Below are positions 1 to 7,279 of a stretch of DNA of 12,782 nt, in pieces. This DNA is from Clostridiales bacterium UBA4644 (lineage in GTDB: Bacteria > Bacillota > Clostridia > Oscillospirales > Butyricicoccaceae). The notes below the pieces were generated by a model, which saw only the letters and a program-made list of their open reading frames with translations, ran no database searches and was not told where the DNA came from. The DNA is taken from NCBI GenBank assembly GCA_002405755.1, contig DHMK01000073.1, positions 1 through 12,782 on the forward strand, given 5' to 3'. The position numbers and the translations under genes were made by a program. Positions within the stretch are counted from its first letter, which is position 1. Each line of letters starts with the position of its first letter.

Positions 1-30
1 AGCGGGACGAAGGTCCCGCTCCTGTTTTTT
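1..30. terminator. Hairpin downstream of the DUF4317 gene, possible bidirectional terminator
   Basis: A perfect 8-bp stem (AGCGGGAC at 1-8, GTCCCGCT at 13-20) closes a 4-nt loop. On the plus strand a T6 run follows at 25-30, four bases after the stem, so it reads as an intrinsic terminator for plus-strand transcripts entering from outside the window. On the minus strand it follows the DUF4317 stop codon by about 17 bases. The matching T-run, if there is one, would lie beyond the window edge, so termination in that direction is inferred. Confidence 0.6.
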
Positions 31-37
31 CAAAGGC

Positions 38-1201
38 TCAGCGCTGCTCCTCCTCCGGGCCGCCGGCCTGCTCCATGGCGATCTGGATGCCGTTGATCTG
101 AACGCCGCCGGAGGCGGGGATCAGCAGATATTTCCGGCCCTGCAGCACCCGGGTCTCGATGAGATAGCTGTTTTCCGGCGCAACGGAGATCTTTACCTCC
201 GGCGTGCACACCTCAAACCGGCGGCTCTCCACGATGTTGCCCGGGTTCAGGCTGGCGTCCTGTCCGTATTCCGTCTCACACTGCTTCTGAAAGGCCTGGG
301 CCTGCTCCGGAGAGACGCCGCTGCTGCGGAGGATGTCGGCGGCCTCCTCCACGGAAATGGCCGGCGGCTCCGGGTCGCGGCTCTCCTTATGGTCGTGGAG
401 CAGGGTGAAGATCTGCTCATACACCGCCTGGACCACCTCAAAGCTGCAGTCCTGCCGGAGGGTATCCTGCAGCGCCGCGTCAAAGATGTCCTTCTGCTCC
501 GGGGCCGGCAGGGGCGGCTCCACATGGAACACGGCGTCTACCACCTCCGGATGGATCTCCGCAGCGCTTTTGCTGTAATACAGCGCGCCGTAAATATTGG
601 CGCAGCGGCCGTCAAAGGCGGGGAAGAGAAAGCCCAGCTCCGGCGGCGCCGCGATATGCCCGGTGGAGCAGCTGCGGAAGGCCTTTTCCTCGGTGCTGTA
701 GCGCAGCTCCAGCTCCGGCGCCTTGACCGGACAGACGGCGCAGACGATATAGCGGAAGACCTGCTCGGAGCCGTCTGCCAGCTCCTGGCCGTCGCTGCCC
801 CGTCCGGGGACGTCATAGGCATCGGCAGCCAGCAGGATGAGATAATTGCGCTCACCCATGTCCATGGCCTCGATGATCTTCCGGCAGAGGGCCTCCCGGG
901 CCTCCTGATCCTTCAGTGCAGTCTGCCGCAGGGTCTGCAGCAGCCGATGCTCCGGGCTGTCCATGACCTGCTGGGTGGAGAAGGCGATGGGAAGAAGATT
1001 TTTGTCCAGCGTGCCGGTAAGGGCCTTTTTCAGCAGCGAAAGGTAGATCTCCTGCTCGTCCTGCTGCATCCGCCCCAGTGACGCGTCCACCCAGGAGATG
1101 ATCTCCCGGTTGCTGTTTACATAACAGCCGTAAATATGACTGATGCCGCTCTTTTCCTGCCGGAAGCGGCGGCGAAGCTCCATGAGTTCCTTTTGATTCA
1201 T
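38..1201 (-). CDS. DUF4317 family protein, function unknown
   Basis: This 387-residue protein matches the DUF4317 family, which is common in Clostridia and has no established function. The N-terminal pattern (MNQKELMELRRRF, then SGISHIYGCYVN) is the recognisable part. No signal peptide or membrane helix is visible, so it is probably cytosolic. The middle section (about residues 115-215) holds hydrophobic strands such as NYLILLAADAYDVP. The C-terminal part (about 325-375) looks like a short beta-rich domain. The chosen ATG has an AAAGGA ribosome binding site about 10 bases upstream. It is expressed alone: its own promoter sits at 1238-1266, just after the ABC operon terminator, and a hairpin follows the stop. 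The family assignment is from recall of sequence character; no molecular function is proposed. Confidence 0.85.
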   Translation of the reverse strand: MNQKELMELRRRFRQEKSGISHIYGCYVNSNREIISWVDASLGRMQQDEQEIYLSLLKKALTGTLDKNLLPIAFSTQQVMDSPEHRLLQTLRQTALKDQEAREALCRKIIEAMDMGERNYLILLAADAYDVPGRGSDGQELADGSEQVFRYIVCAVCPVKAPELELRYSTEEKAFRSCSTGHIAAPPELGFLFPAFDGRCANIYGALYYSKSAAEIHPEVVDAVFHVEPPLPAPEQKDIFDAALQDTLRQDCSFEVVQAVYEQIFTLLHDHKESRDPEPPAISVEEAADILRSSGVSPEQAQAFQKQCETEYGQDASLNPGNIVESRRFEVCTPEVKISVAPENSYLIETRVLQGRKYLLIPASGGVQINGIQIAMEQAGGPEEEQR

Positions 1202-1237
1202 AGCAAAAACGGTCCTTTCTGTTTCGCTCAGACCTCA

Positions 1238-1266
1238 AGTTTACCACGGTTTTTGCCTGCTGGCAA
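1238..1266 (-). promoter_or_regulatory. Sigma-A type promoter for the DUF4317 gene
   Basis: Read on the minus strand there is a -35 TTGCCA (1261-1266), a 17-bp spacer and a -10 TAAACT (1238-1243) with an extended TG one base upstream. The predicted start is about 30 bases upstream of the DUF4317 ATG. The -35 directly abuts the T-tract of the preceding ABC operon terminator. An inverted repeat, TTGCC-TGCT-GGCAA at 1253-1266, covers the -35 and could be an operator. Confidence 0.7.
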
Positions 1267-1296
1267 GCAAAAACGGCGGGACAGAGCGTCCCGCCG
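1266..1296 (-). terminator. Intrinsic terminator of the Bce-type ABC operon
   Basis: A perfect 9-bp GC-rich stem (CGGCGGGAC at 1274-1282 with GTCCCGCCG at 1288-1296, 5-nt loop) is followed on the minus strand by TTTTTGCTT. It lies about 20 bases after the permease stop codon, as expected for a factor-independent terminator. Confidence 0.9.
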
Positions 1297-1317
1297 CGAG
1301 GAAAAACCAAGGTTTAT

Positions 1318-3357
1318 TCAGTCCGGCCGCGCGCCGCTGACCAGCTTGTAATAGGCGTTGGAGGTGATCCGGTAGACCAGCACATAGAACAGCGCGAAGA
1401 CCGCAAAGCTGATGCAGGAGGTGGCGGCAAACAGCGGCGCGTTGTTCAGACCGAACAGCAGCAGGAGCTTGCGCACGATGGGGAAGGCAAAGGCCAGGTG
1501 CAGCCCCGCCCCCAGCAGCGGCAGGAAAAACACCGTCAGCAGCTGGGAATTGACGCTTTTGCGGATCTCCGCCCGGGTCATGCCCACCTTCTGCATGATG
1601 TCGAAGCGGCCATGATCCTCATAGCCCTCGGAGATCTGCTTGTAATAGATGATGAGCACGGCGGCCAGCAGGAACACGGCGCTGAGCAGGATGCCCAGGA
1701 AGAGCAGTGAGCCGTAGCTGCTGTAAAAATCGCTCCGGTTGATGGCGCTGCACTCCACGGAGAAGGAATAGCCTGTGTCCAGCATCTGGTCGGAGACTCG
1801 GTCGTAGAGGAGCTTGTAAAGCTCCTCCTGCCCCGTGCTGTCCAGCCCGGTGTCAAAGCCGAAGTCCCAGTGCAGGGAAAGGATATCCTTGCCCCGCATG
1901 GCGTCCTGCAGGGCGGGGAGCAGCGGCTCCAGCTCCGGCATGATCAGGACGAGGGAGGGGACGATGCTGGAGACGGCGCTGCCGGGGATGGGAAAGTCGT
2001 CGAGGACCTCCTTCACCTGCCGCTGCCCCAGCCCCTCCACCGAAAGCGTCCGGCCGGAATAGCCGGTGTGGAAGGGATAGAGCAGAAGCTCATCTTCCGC
2101 CAGCGTCTGATGGCTGCCGGTGGCGGAATTGTAATCGCACAGCGGCAGAAAATAGAGCATACACTCCTGGCCCGCGGAACCGCCGAAGGCCAGCGTCTCT
2201 CCCTCCAGCCTGGCCCCGGTATAGAGATAGCGGTAGCTCAGCACATTCTGCGGGATCACGCCGTATTGCCCGGCGGAGGACCAGACAGTCTCCTGCACCT
2301 GGCTCAGCAGCGCTTCGTCCAGCGGCTGGAGCTCTGCCGGGTAAGGCTCGCCCTCATAGGCGTGCTGGTAGGAATCCACAGAGGTCAGCAGCTCCCGGGG
2401 GTAGCGGCCCTGGATGGAATCCTCCGCGCCGGAATACAGGCAGGTGGTGGTGGAAATGGTCACCAGCGCCATGGTGCAGAGGATGCAGATGGAGGCCAGC
2501 CCCGCGCCGTTGCGCTTCATCCGGTAGGCCATGGAGGAAACGGAGACGAAATGCTCCGGCCGGTAATAATAGCGCGTGTTTTTCTGCAAAATGCGGCAAA
2601 GCAGAACAGAGCCCGTCACCATCAGCAGATAGGTGGCAAGGATCACCAGAATGACGGCCACAAAGAACCAGCCCAGCGCGGCCACGGGATCCTGAATGGT
2701 CAGGGAGATATAATAGGCATAGCCCAGCAGGACGACGCCCAGCAGACCCAGCACCCAGTTGGCCCGGGGCGGCTTTTCTCCCTGATGCTCGCTGCGCATC
2801 AGCGCCACGGCGCTGGACAGCCTCACCTGCGCCAGACTGTTGAGCAGCAGCAAAACGCTGATGATGCCGAAGACCAGCGCCGTCATAGCCACAGCCCCGC
2901 CGGAGACGGACAGGCTGAGATCTGCCTTGCCGCCCATCAGCCGCACCAGCCCAAGCTCTGCCAGCTTGGAAAAGGCAAAGCCCAGCACGAGCCCCGCCGC
3001 CAGCGACAGCACATAGTTGAGCAGCGTCTCCCAGAAAAGGATCACGCCGATGTTGCGCTTGCCCATGCCCAGCATATTGTAAAGGCCAAACTCCTTTTTC
3101 CGCCGGCGGATCAGGAAGGAATTGGTGTAAAACAGAAAGATGCAGGCAAACAGCGCCATGACCCAGCTGCCGAAATACAGCATGGAGGAGATGGTGCGGG
3201 AGCCGTTCATGGCCTGCACCGCCGGGCTTTTGGGCAGAAACAGGATGATATAGAGCATCATCACCATGCCTGCCTGGGTGAACAGATAGGGAAAATAGAG
3301 CTGCCGGTTTTTCCGGATGCCGTCGGCAGCCAGACGGGGATAAAAGCCGCGCCTCAT
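1318..3357 (-). CDS. BceB-type ABC transporter permease (antimicrobial peptide resistance and sensing)
   Basis: This 679-residue FtsX-like permease has the BceB layout. Hydrophobic segments lie at about 23-42, 58-82, 103-128, 152-175, 201-220, 227-253 and 286-306. A soluble domain of about 235 residues (310-545) follows, then three more segments (549-571, 604-626, 642-662). Ten helices with a large extracellular domain between helices 7 and 8 is the signature of Bce-type permeases, and the length is close to the usual 620-680. In studied members the extracellular domain recognises peptide-bound lipid intermediates of wall synthesis, and the permease also controls its partner kinase. The start codon overlaps the ATPase stop by 4 bases (ATGA), implying translational coupling and a 1:1 complex. 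The peptide it handles cannot be read from the sequence. Confidence 0.92.
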   Translation of the reverse strand: MRRGFYPRLAADGIRKNRQLYFPYLFTQAGMVMMLYIILFLPKSPAVQAMNGSRTISSMLYFGSWVMALFACIFLFYTNSFLIRRRKKEFGLYNMLGMGKRNIGVILFWETLLNYVLSLAAGLVLGFAFSKLAELGLVRLMGGKADLSLSVSGGAVAMTALVFGIISVLLLLNSLAQVRLSSAVALMRSEHQGEKPPRANWVLGLLGVVLLGYAYYISLTIQDPVAALGWFFVAVILVILATYLLMVTGSVLLCRILQKNTRYYYRPEHFVSVSSMAYRMKRNGAGLASICILCTMALVTISTTTCLYSGAEDSIQGRYPRELLTSVDSYQHAYEGEPYPAELQPLDEALLSQVQETVWSSAGQYGVIPQNVLSYRYLYTGARLEGETLAFGGSAGQECMLYFLPLCDYNSATGSHQTLAEDELLLYPFHTGYSGRTLSVEGLGQRQVKEVLDDFPIPGSAVSSIVPSLVLIMPELEPLLPALQDAMRGKDILSLHWDFGFDTGLDSTGQEELYKLLYDRVSDQMLDTGYSFSVECSAINRSDFYSSYGSLLFLGILLSAVFLLAAVLIIYYKQISEGYEDHGRFDIMQKVGMTRAEIRKSVNSQLLTVFFLPLLGAGLHLAFAFPIVRKLLLLFGLNNAPLFAATSCISFAVFALFYVLVYRITSNAYYKLVSGARPD

Positions 3358-4118
3358 TTCTGCTCACCGCCCGTGGCCAGCAGCGTCAGCGTGCTGGAGA
3401 TCTTGGAATAGAGCTGCTCGTCGGTGTCCTCGCCCCGGTAGAGCTGGTGGAACACCTCGCCGTCCCGGATGAAAAGCACCCGGTTGGCATGGCTGGCGGC
3501 CTTGACGGAATGGGTCACCATCAGAATGGTCTGGCCCTGCCGGTTGATCTCGCCGAACAGCCGCAGCAGCTCGTCGGTGGAGCGGGAATCCAGCGCGCCG
3601 GTAGGCTCGTCGGCCAGCAGCAGCTCCGGCTGGGTGATGACGGCCCGGGCCACGGCGGCCCGCTGCTTCTGCCCGCCGGAGACCTCATAGGGATATTTCT
3701 TCAGCAGCGGCCGCAGGCCAAGCTGGTCGGCCACAGGAAGGATGCGCTGCCGCATCTCCGTATAGGGCCGCCCCGCCAGCACCAGCGGCAGGTAGATATT
3801 GTCCTCGATGGAGAAGGTGTCCAGCAGGTTGAACTCCTGAAACACAAAGCCCAGGTGGTCCCGCCGGAAGGCGGCAAGCTCCGCCTCCTTGATGTGGGCA
3901 AGCTCCCGGCCGTTGAGCAGGACGGCGCCGCCGGTGGGCTTGTCCAACGCCGCCAGAATGTTCAGAAGCGTGGTCTTGCCGGAGCCGGATTCGCCCATGA
4001 TGGCCACATATTCGCCCTGCTCCACCGTAAAGCTGACATTTTTCAGCGCTTCCACGGAATTGCCGCCGAAGCGGGTGGAATAGACCTTGCGCAGGCCCTT
4101 GACCTCCAGAATACTCAT
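3354..4118 (-). CDS. BceA-type ABC transporter ATP-binding protein
   Basis: This 254-residue ATPase powers the BceAB-like transporter. It is of the MacB/LolD/BceA type. Numbered from MSILEV, it shows Walker A GESGSGKTT (42-50), Q-loop Q94, signature VSGGQ (146-150), Walker B LLLADEP (166-172) and switch H203, so it should be catalytically competent. The reading frame is open back to an ATG at 4157. I chose the ATG at 4118 because family members begin here and GGAGG lies 12 bases upstream, whereas nothing like a ribosome binding site precedes 4157. The upstream ATG also falls within or next to the predicted -10. The stop overlaps the permease start. Expression is probably induced through the BceR-like box at 4215-4230. 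Confidence 0.94.
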   Translation of the reverse strand: MSILEVKGLRKVYSTRFGGNSVEALKNVSFTVEQGEYVAIMGESGSGKTTLLNILAALDKPTGGAVLLNGRELAHIKEAELAAFRRDHLGFVFQEFNLLDTFSIEDNIYLPLVLAGRPYTEMRQRILPVADQLGLRPLLKKYPYEVSGGQKQRAAVARAVITQPELLLADEPTGALDSRSTDELLRLFGEINRQGQTILMVTHSVKAASHANRVLFIRDGEVFHQLYRGEDTDEQLYSKISSTLTLLATGGEQK

Positions 4119-4155
4119 ATCGGGATAGATCCTCCGTTTCGTTTTTTCTGCTGTC

Positions 4156-4184
4156 ATAATAGCAGAATCGGGAAATGCTTCGCC
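4156..4184 (-). promoter_or_regulatory. Predicted promoter of the ABC transporter genes with a weak -35
   Basis: On the minus strand TATTAT (4156-4161) is preceded by an extended TG (TGC-TATTAT). No good -35 exists at 17-18 bp: the positions read GGCGAA or TGGCGA. A good -10 with a poor -35 just downstream of a regulator box fits a promoter that needs an activator. The predicted transcript starts near 4149, leaving a leader of about 30 bases. Confidence 0.55.
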
Positions 4185-4194
4185 ATCGAATCGG

Positions 4195-4230
4195 CTTACA
4201 TTTCCCGGGAAAAGCTTACAGTTTTGTAAG
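4195..4230 (-). promoter_or_regulatory. BceR-like operator (inverted repeat plus an extra half-site)
   Basis: CTTACA (4215-4220), a 4-base spacer and TGTAAG (4225-4230) form a perfect 16-bp inverted repeat. This fits the TnACA-N4-TGTAA motif known for BceR-like regulators. On the minus strand another TGTAAG half-site (4195-4200) lies exactly 20 bases nearer the promoter, about two helical turns away. The box begins six bases after the kinase stop codon and lies about 30 bases upstream of the weak -35 of the transporter promoter, the right place for an activator. Confidence 0.8.
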
Positions 4231-4235
4231 ACGGA

Positions 4236-5222
4236 TCATTCCGGCCGGCCGGAATACTGGGTCAGATCCAGATAGATGGCCGTGCCCTCGCCGGGCCGGG
4301 AGGCGGCGGAGATGCCGATCCCAAGCCGGGTGCAGATCTTTTTGCAGAGATAAAGCCCCAGTCCGCTGGCCTTTTTGTCGCTGCGGCCGTGGCCGCCGGT
4401 ATAGCCCTTTTCAAAGATCCGGGGCAGATCCTCCGGGGCGATGCCCATGCCGGTATCCTGAATACACAGCACCGCCGGCCCGGAGAGCCGGATGCTCACG
4501 CCGCCCTCCCGGGTATATTTCAGCGCGTTGGAGAGCACCTGCTCCAAAACGAAGGCCAGCCATTTTTCATCGGTGGTCAGCTGGAAATGTATGGGCTGAT
4601 AATCCAGCCGCAGCCGCCGCCCGATAAACTCCGGCGCATATTTCCGAACGGCGCCCCGGAGGATCCCGTCCAGATCGCAGGGACGGAACACATAATCGGT
4701 GGAGACGGCGTCCAGCCGGAGATAGACCATGGCCATCTCCACATACTGCTCGATGGAAAACAGCTGGGAGGATAGCCGACGGGACAGGGGCGAATCCTCA
4801 TTTTCCAGCGCCAGGCGCATGGAGGCGATGGGCATTTTGATCTGGTGGGTCCAGAGGGTAAAATAATCCAGCGCATCCTGAAGATGCTCCTCCGCCGCGT
4901 TTTCCGCCTGCAGCAGCGCCTGCTGCAGAGCCTTGATCACCGCCAGCAGATCCCGCTCCGTCAGCGCAGCGGCGTCCGGCAGGGGCGGCAGCGTTTTGGG
5001 GAACCTCGCCGCCCGCTCCAGCAGTCGGTGGGTTTCCGCCGAACGGTAAAAATCCAGCACCAGATACAGCGCCAGCAGCAGCAGGCAAAGCCCCGCCGGA
5101 TAAAGCACCGCCCGGACGGGCAGCTGATAAAGCAGGAGCGACCCGGTGAACAGCGCGCACAGCGCCAAATAAAGTCCGATCAGCGGCAGCCGGCCCCGCA
5201 AATAGCGCAAAAACAGCTCCAT
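4236..5222 (-). CDS. BceS-type intramembrane-sensing histidine kinase
   Basis: This 328-residue kinase has two N-terminal membrane helices (about 12-33 and 37-56) joined by only a few residues. That is the intramembrane-sensing layout in which the kinase has no sensor domain and is controlled by its ABC transporter. The phosphoacceptor is H126 in FTLWTHQIKMPIAS, very like the BceS H-box. The ATPase part has an N-box with N232 (LEQVLSNALKYT), G1 DTGMG (256-260) and G2 SGLGLYL (286-292). All catalytic elements are present. It starts six bases after the regulator stop, so the pair is co-transcribed and probably translationally coupled; the ribosome binding site is poor. It should phosphorylate the regulator encoded at 5229-5900. 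Confidence 0.93.
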   Translation of the reverse strand: MELFLRYLRGRLPLIGLYLALCALFTGSLLLYQLPVRAVLYPAGLCLLLLALYLVLDFYRSAETHRLLERAARFPKTLPPLPDAAALTERDLLAVIKALQQALLQAENAAEEHLQDALDYFTLWTHQIKMPIASMRLALENEDSPLSRRLSSQLFSIEQYVEMAMVYLRLDAVSTDYVFRPCDLDGILRGAVRKYAPEFIGRRLRLDYQPIHFQLTTDEKWLAFVLEQVLSNALKYTREGGVSIRLSGPAVLCIQDTGMGIAPEDLPRIFEKGYTGGHGRSDKKASGLGLYLCKKICTRLGIGISAASRPGEGTAIYLDLTQYSGRPE

Positions 5223-5228
5223 AAGCGC

Positions 5229-5900
5229 TCATTCCACCAGATAGCCCACACCCACCCGGGTGGTGATGAACCCGGCGAGCCCGGCGGCGTCCAGCTTTTT
5301 CCGCAGACGGTTCACATTGACCGTCAGGGTGTTTTCGTCTACAAAGCTGTCCGTCTCCCAGAGCCGCTGCATGAGCTTTTCCCGGCTCACCACCTTGCCC
5401 CGGCTCTCCATCAGGCAGAGCAGGATCCGATACTCGTTGCGGGTGAGGGCGATCCGTTCTCCATGAAAGGTCAGGGCTTGATCGCCGGTGTTCAAAAGCG
5501 CGCCCCGATGCTCCAGCGCCGGCGCCGCCGCGGAAAAGTCGTAGGTGCGCCGCAGCAGCGCCTGGAGCTTCGCCATCAGGACCCGCTGGTCAAAGGGCTT
5601 CGCGATAAAATCATCCGCCCCCAGATTCACCGCCATGACGATGCTCATATTATCCCCGGAGGAGGAGAGAAAGAGAATGGGCACCCGGGAAAGCTTCCGG
5701 AGCTCGCCGCACCAGTAATAGCCGTTGAAAAAGGGCAGAGAGATATCCAGCAGCACCAGATGGGGCTGACACGCCCGGAACTCCTCCAGGATATCCTGAA
5801 AATTCCGGGCCACAAAGGCCTTCAGCCCCCAGGTCTCCATCAGCTGCCGCAGGCCCTCGGCAATGCCGGGGTCGTCCTCCACGATAAGGATCCGATACAT
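5229..5900 (-). CDS. BceR-type OmpR/PhoB-family response regulator
   Basis: This 223-residue protein has a receiver domain (about 1-118) and a winged-helix DNA-binding domain (about 126-223). Receiver residues are complete: acidic E8-D9-D10, phosphoacceptor D52 (LLDISLP), S80 in FLSSSGD and K101 in the AKPFD turn. The DNA-binding domain contains LTRNEYRIL, the VDENTLTVNVNRLRKKL recognition segment and a GVGYLVE end, close to BceR-like regulators. I placed the start at 5900 because GGAGGG lies about five bases upstream; the frame stays open 13 codons further with no such site. It probably activates the transporter genes at the 4195-4230 box. The repeats at 5991-6023 suggest its own promoter is also regulated. 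Confidence 0.93.
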   Translation of the reverse strand: MYRILIVEDDPGIAEGLRQLMETWGLKAFVARNFQDILEEFRACQPHLVLLDISLPFFNGYYWCGELRKLSRVPILFLSSSGDNMSIVMAVNLGADDFIAKPFDQRVLMAKLQALLRRTYDFSAAAPALEHRGALLNTGDQALTFHGERIALTRNEYRILLCLMESRGKVVSREKLMQRLWETDSFVDENTLTVNVNRLRKKLDAAGLAGFITTRVGVGYLVE

Positions 5901-5955
5901 AACATCCCTCCGTAAACAGTACCATGCTTCCCTTGGCAAGCGATGGCATGGCTTG

Positions 5956-5985
5956 ATTATAGCACGGTCTGCCTGCGAAAAGCAA
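5956..5985 (-). promoter_or_regulatory. Promoter of the regulator-kinase genes
   Basis: On the minus strand a perfect -10 TATAAT (5956-5961) has an extended TG (TGC-TATAAT). A modest -35 TTGCTT (5980-5985) lies 18 bp upstream. Transcription would begin near 5949, giving a leader of about 50 bases before the regulator ATG. Confidence 0.75.
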
Positions 5986-5990
5986 GAAAG

Positions 5991-6023
5991 CGCGCTTTAA
6001 GATGTCCTTCAGAGCGCCTTAAG
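5991..6023 (-). repeat. Three tandem 11-bp direct repeats upstream of the response-regulator promoter
   Basis: Read on the minus strand the units are CTTAAGGCGCT, CTGAAGGACAT and CTTAAAGCGCG, with no gaps. Units 1 and 3 match at nine of their first ten bases and lie 22 bp apart. The array ends five bases upstream of the -35. An 11-bp direct-repeat spacing places each unit on the same face of the helix, as in binding sites of OmpR/PhoB-family regulators. Which regulator binds is unknown. Confidence 0.6.
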
Positions 6024-6038
6024 CCCCGCCGGAGCCGC

Positions 6039-6067
6039 AAAAAATCTCCGCCCGCAGGGGGCGGAGA
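6039..6067 (-). terminator. Intrinsic terminator after the DUF3048 lipoprotein gene
   Basis: A perfect 9-bp stem (TCTCCGCCC at 6045-6053 with GGGCGGAGA at 6059-6067, 5-nt loop) is followed on the minus strand by T6 (6039-6044). It lies about 20 bases after the stop codon and isolates the DUF4364-DUF3048 operon from the Bce-type genes. Confidence 0.92.
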
Positions 6068-6086
6068 AAAGCGCAGGCGCCAAAGC

Positions 6087-7253
6087 TCACTCAATGACGA
6101 TCTCTCCGGTTTTGGGGATAACGGAGAGGAAGCTCTGCCCGCGGGCCACGATGAGCTCCTCGCCGTTCTGATCGTAATATTTGATCTCGCTGTTGTATTT
6201 TTCCTTGCTCCAGGTGATGGGAACGTAGGTCCCGCCGTGAAAATAATAGCCCTCGCCGGTGCCGGTGGTCTGGATCTCGATCAGATGCAGGGCGCTGTTG
6301 GGCACGTCGGCGGTCTCCATCCGCAGGACAAAGACGTTTTCCGTGGCGATCTGGGTGTCCTGCTTGCCGTCCATCTGGGGCTCGCCGTATTCAAAGCGCA
6401 GATATTTGCCGCTTTCGGGATCATATTCAAACCAGGGCTTGTGCCGGGAGCTGTAGGTGATGGTGACCTTGCTGGCCGGCTGGCCGTTTACGGCGCTGTT
6501 TTCCGAAAGACGGTCGCTGTAGCGGAAGGCAGAGGGATGGTCCGTCTGGCTCAGATCATAGCCCTTTTTCTCCAGGATCTTCATGGCGTCTGCCAGCCGG
6601 TCGCCGGTGGTGACAACGGAATGCTCCAGACCCATGGTGGCCTTCCGGTCCGGATCCCGGTAGAAGGTGTCGTTCCAGGTGCCCTTGATGCCGTCGATGT
6701 GCACCAGATCCGTGCGGGCCTTGATGGCGTCGTAGGCGGGAACGCTGCCGCCGAAGTGGATATATACCGCGCCGTAGCTTTGGGCGATGTCCATATAATA
6801 GGGCCGGGCGGAGCGGACGCTGGCCAGATATTCGATCTTGGAATAATCCTGGAAGATCGCCAGCAGGCGGGTGATGCGGCCTTCTGCCAGCATTTCGTAG
6901 ATGATGTCGGCCTGGGAGATGCCCCACTGGGGCAGGGCCTTGATCATGTTGTTGATCATGACGGCGATGGGCCGCCGCTCCAGCGCCTCGTCAGAGATGC
7001 CGTCGCAAAGACCGGTGAGGGGATTCACATTGCCCTCCGGCACGAAAAGATCCGGATCCGGGACAGGCTCCTCCGGCGTTTCCGGCGTTTCGGGCACAGG
7101 ATCCGGCTCCGCAGGCTCTGCGGGAGCGCTGGGATCATCGGCGATGATGGGGTCAGAAGGCTCGTCCTGCGTGCCGCAGGAAGCCAGCAGGGTCAGGGCG
7201 GTACAAAGCGCCAGCATCAGACAGATCAGCCGGAGCAGCTTGAGATCGTGCAT
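6087..7253 (-). CDS. YerB-like DUF3048 domain lipoprotein
   Basis: This 388-residue protein starts with a lipoprotein signal peptide: basic MHDLKLLR, a hydrophobic stretch and lipobox LASC with lipidated C26. A linker rich in Pro, Glu and Asp (about 31-70) follows. The folded part matches the YerB/DUF3048 family, with an N-terminal domain about 75-215 (VNPLTGL, RPIAVMINNM, ADIIYEMLAEGRITRLLAIFQ, SVRSARPYYMD) and a C-terminal domain about 250-388. It should be anchored on the outer face of the membrane. The family has no firmly established biochemical role; a cell-envelope function is inferred from location. I chose the ATG at 7253 because AGGAGG lies eight bases upstream and the signal peptide starts there, although the frame is open to 7439. 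It lies 26 bases after the DUF4364 gene in the same operon. Confidence 0.92.
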   Translation of the reverse strand: MHDLKLLRLICLMLALCTALTLLASCGTQDEPSDPIIADDPSAPAEPAEPDPVPETPETPEEPVPDPDLFVPEGNVNPLTGLCDGISDEALERRPIAVMINNMIKALPQWGISQADIIYEMLAEGRITRLLAIFQDYSKIEYLASVRSARPYYMDIAQSYGAVYIHFGGSVPAYDAIKARTDLVHIDGIKGTWNDTFYRDPDRKATMGLEHSVVTTGDRLADAMKILEKKGYDLSQTDHPSAFRYSDRLSENSAVNGQPASKVTITYSSRHKPWFEYDPESGKYLRFEYGEPQMDGKQDTQIATENVFVLRMETADVPNSALHLIEIQTTGTGEGYYFHGGTYVPITWSKEKYNSEIKYYDQNGEELIVARGQSFLSVIPKTGEIVIE

Positions 7254-7279
7254 GGTCGTTTCCTCCTGTTTTTTCTTGT

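Noticed and set aside
1870..3411. Open frame of 513 codons on the plus strand
   Set aside because: It lies antisense to the clear permease gene, has low-complexity His/Gln/Gly/Arg-rich composition and no family likeness. Long antisense frames are expected with GC-rich third codon positions.
4119..4157. Upstream ATG for the ABC ATPase
   Set aside because: There is no ribosome binding site before it, it overlaps the predicted -10 of the promoter, and BceA-type proteins start at the position encoded at 4118.
3447..4229. Open frame of 260 codons on the plus strand
   Set aside because: It is the mirror frame of the BceA-type ATPase, which has every ABC motif on the minus strand, and shows no recognisable protein features.
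4845..5915. Open frame of 356 codons on the plus strand
   Set aside because: It overlaps both the kinase and regulator genes in antisense and is Gln/Arg/His-rich without family likeness.
5901..5955. Leader of the regulator gene as a structured riboswitch (CCATGC and GCATGG arms)
   Set aside because: Only a 6-bp pairing is available, with no conserved core or terminator-like alternative, so chance is the simpler explanation.
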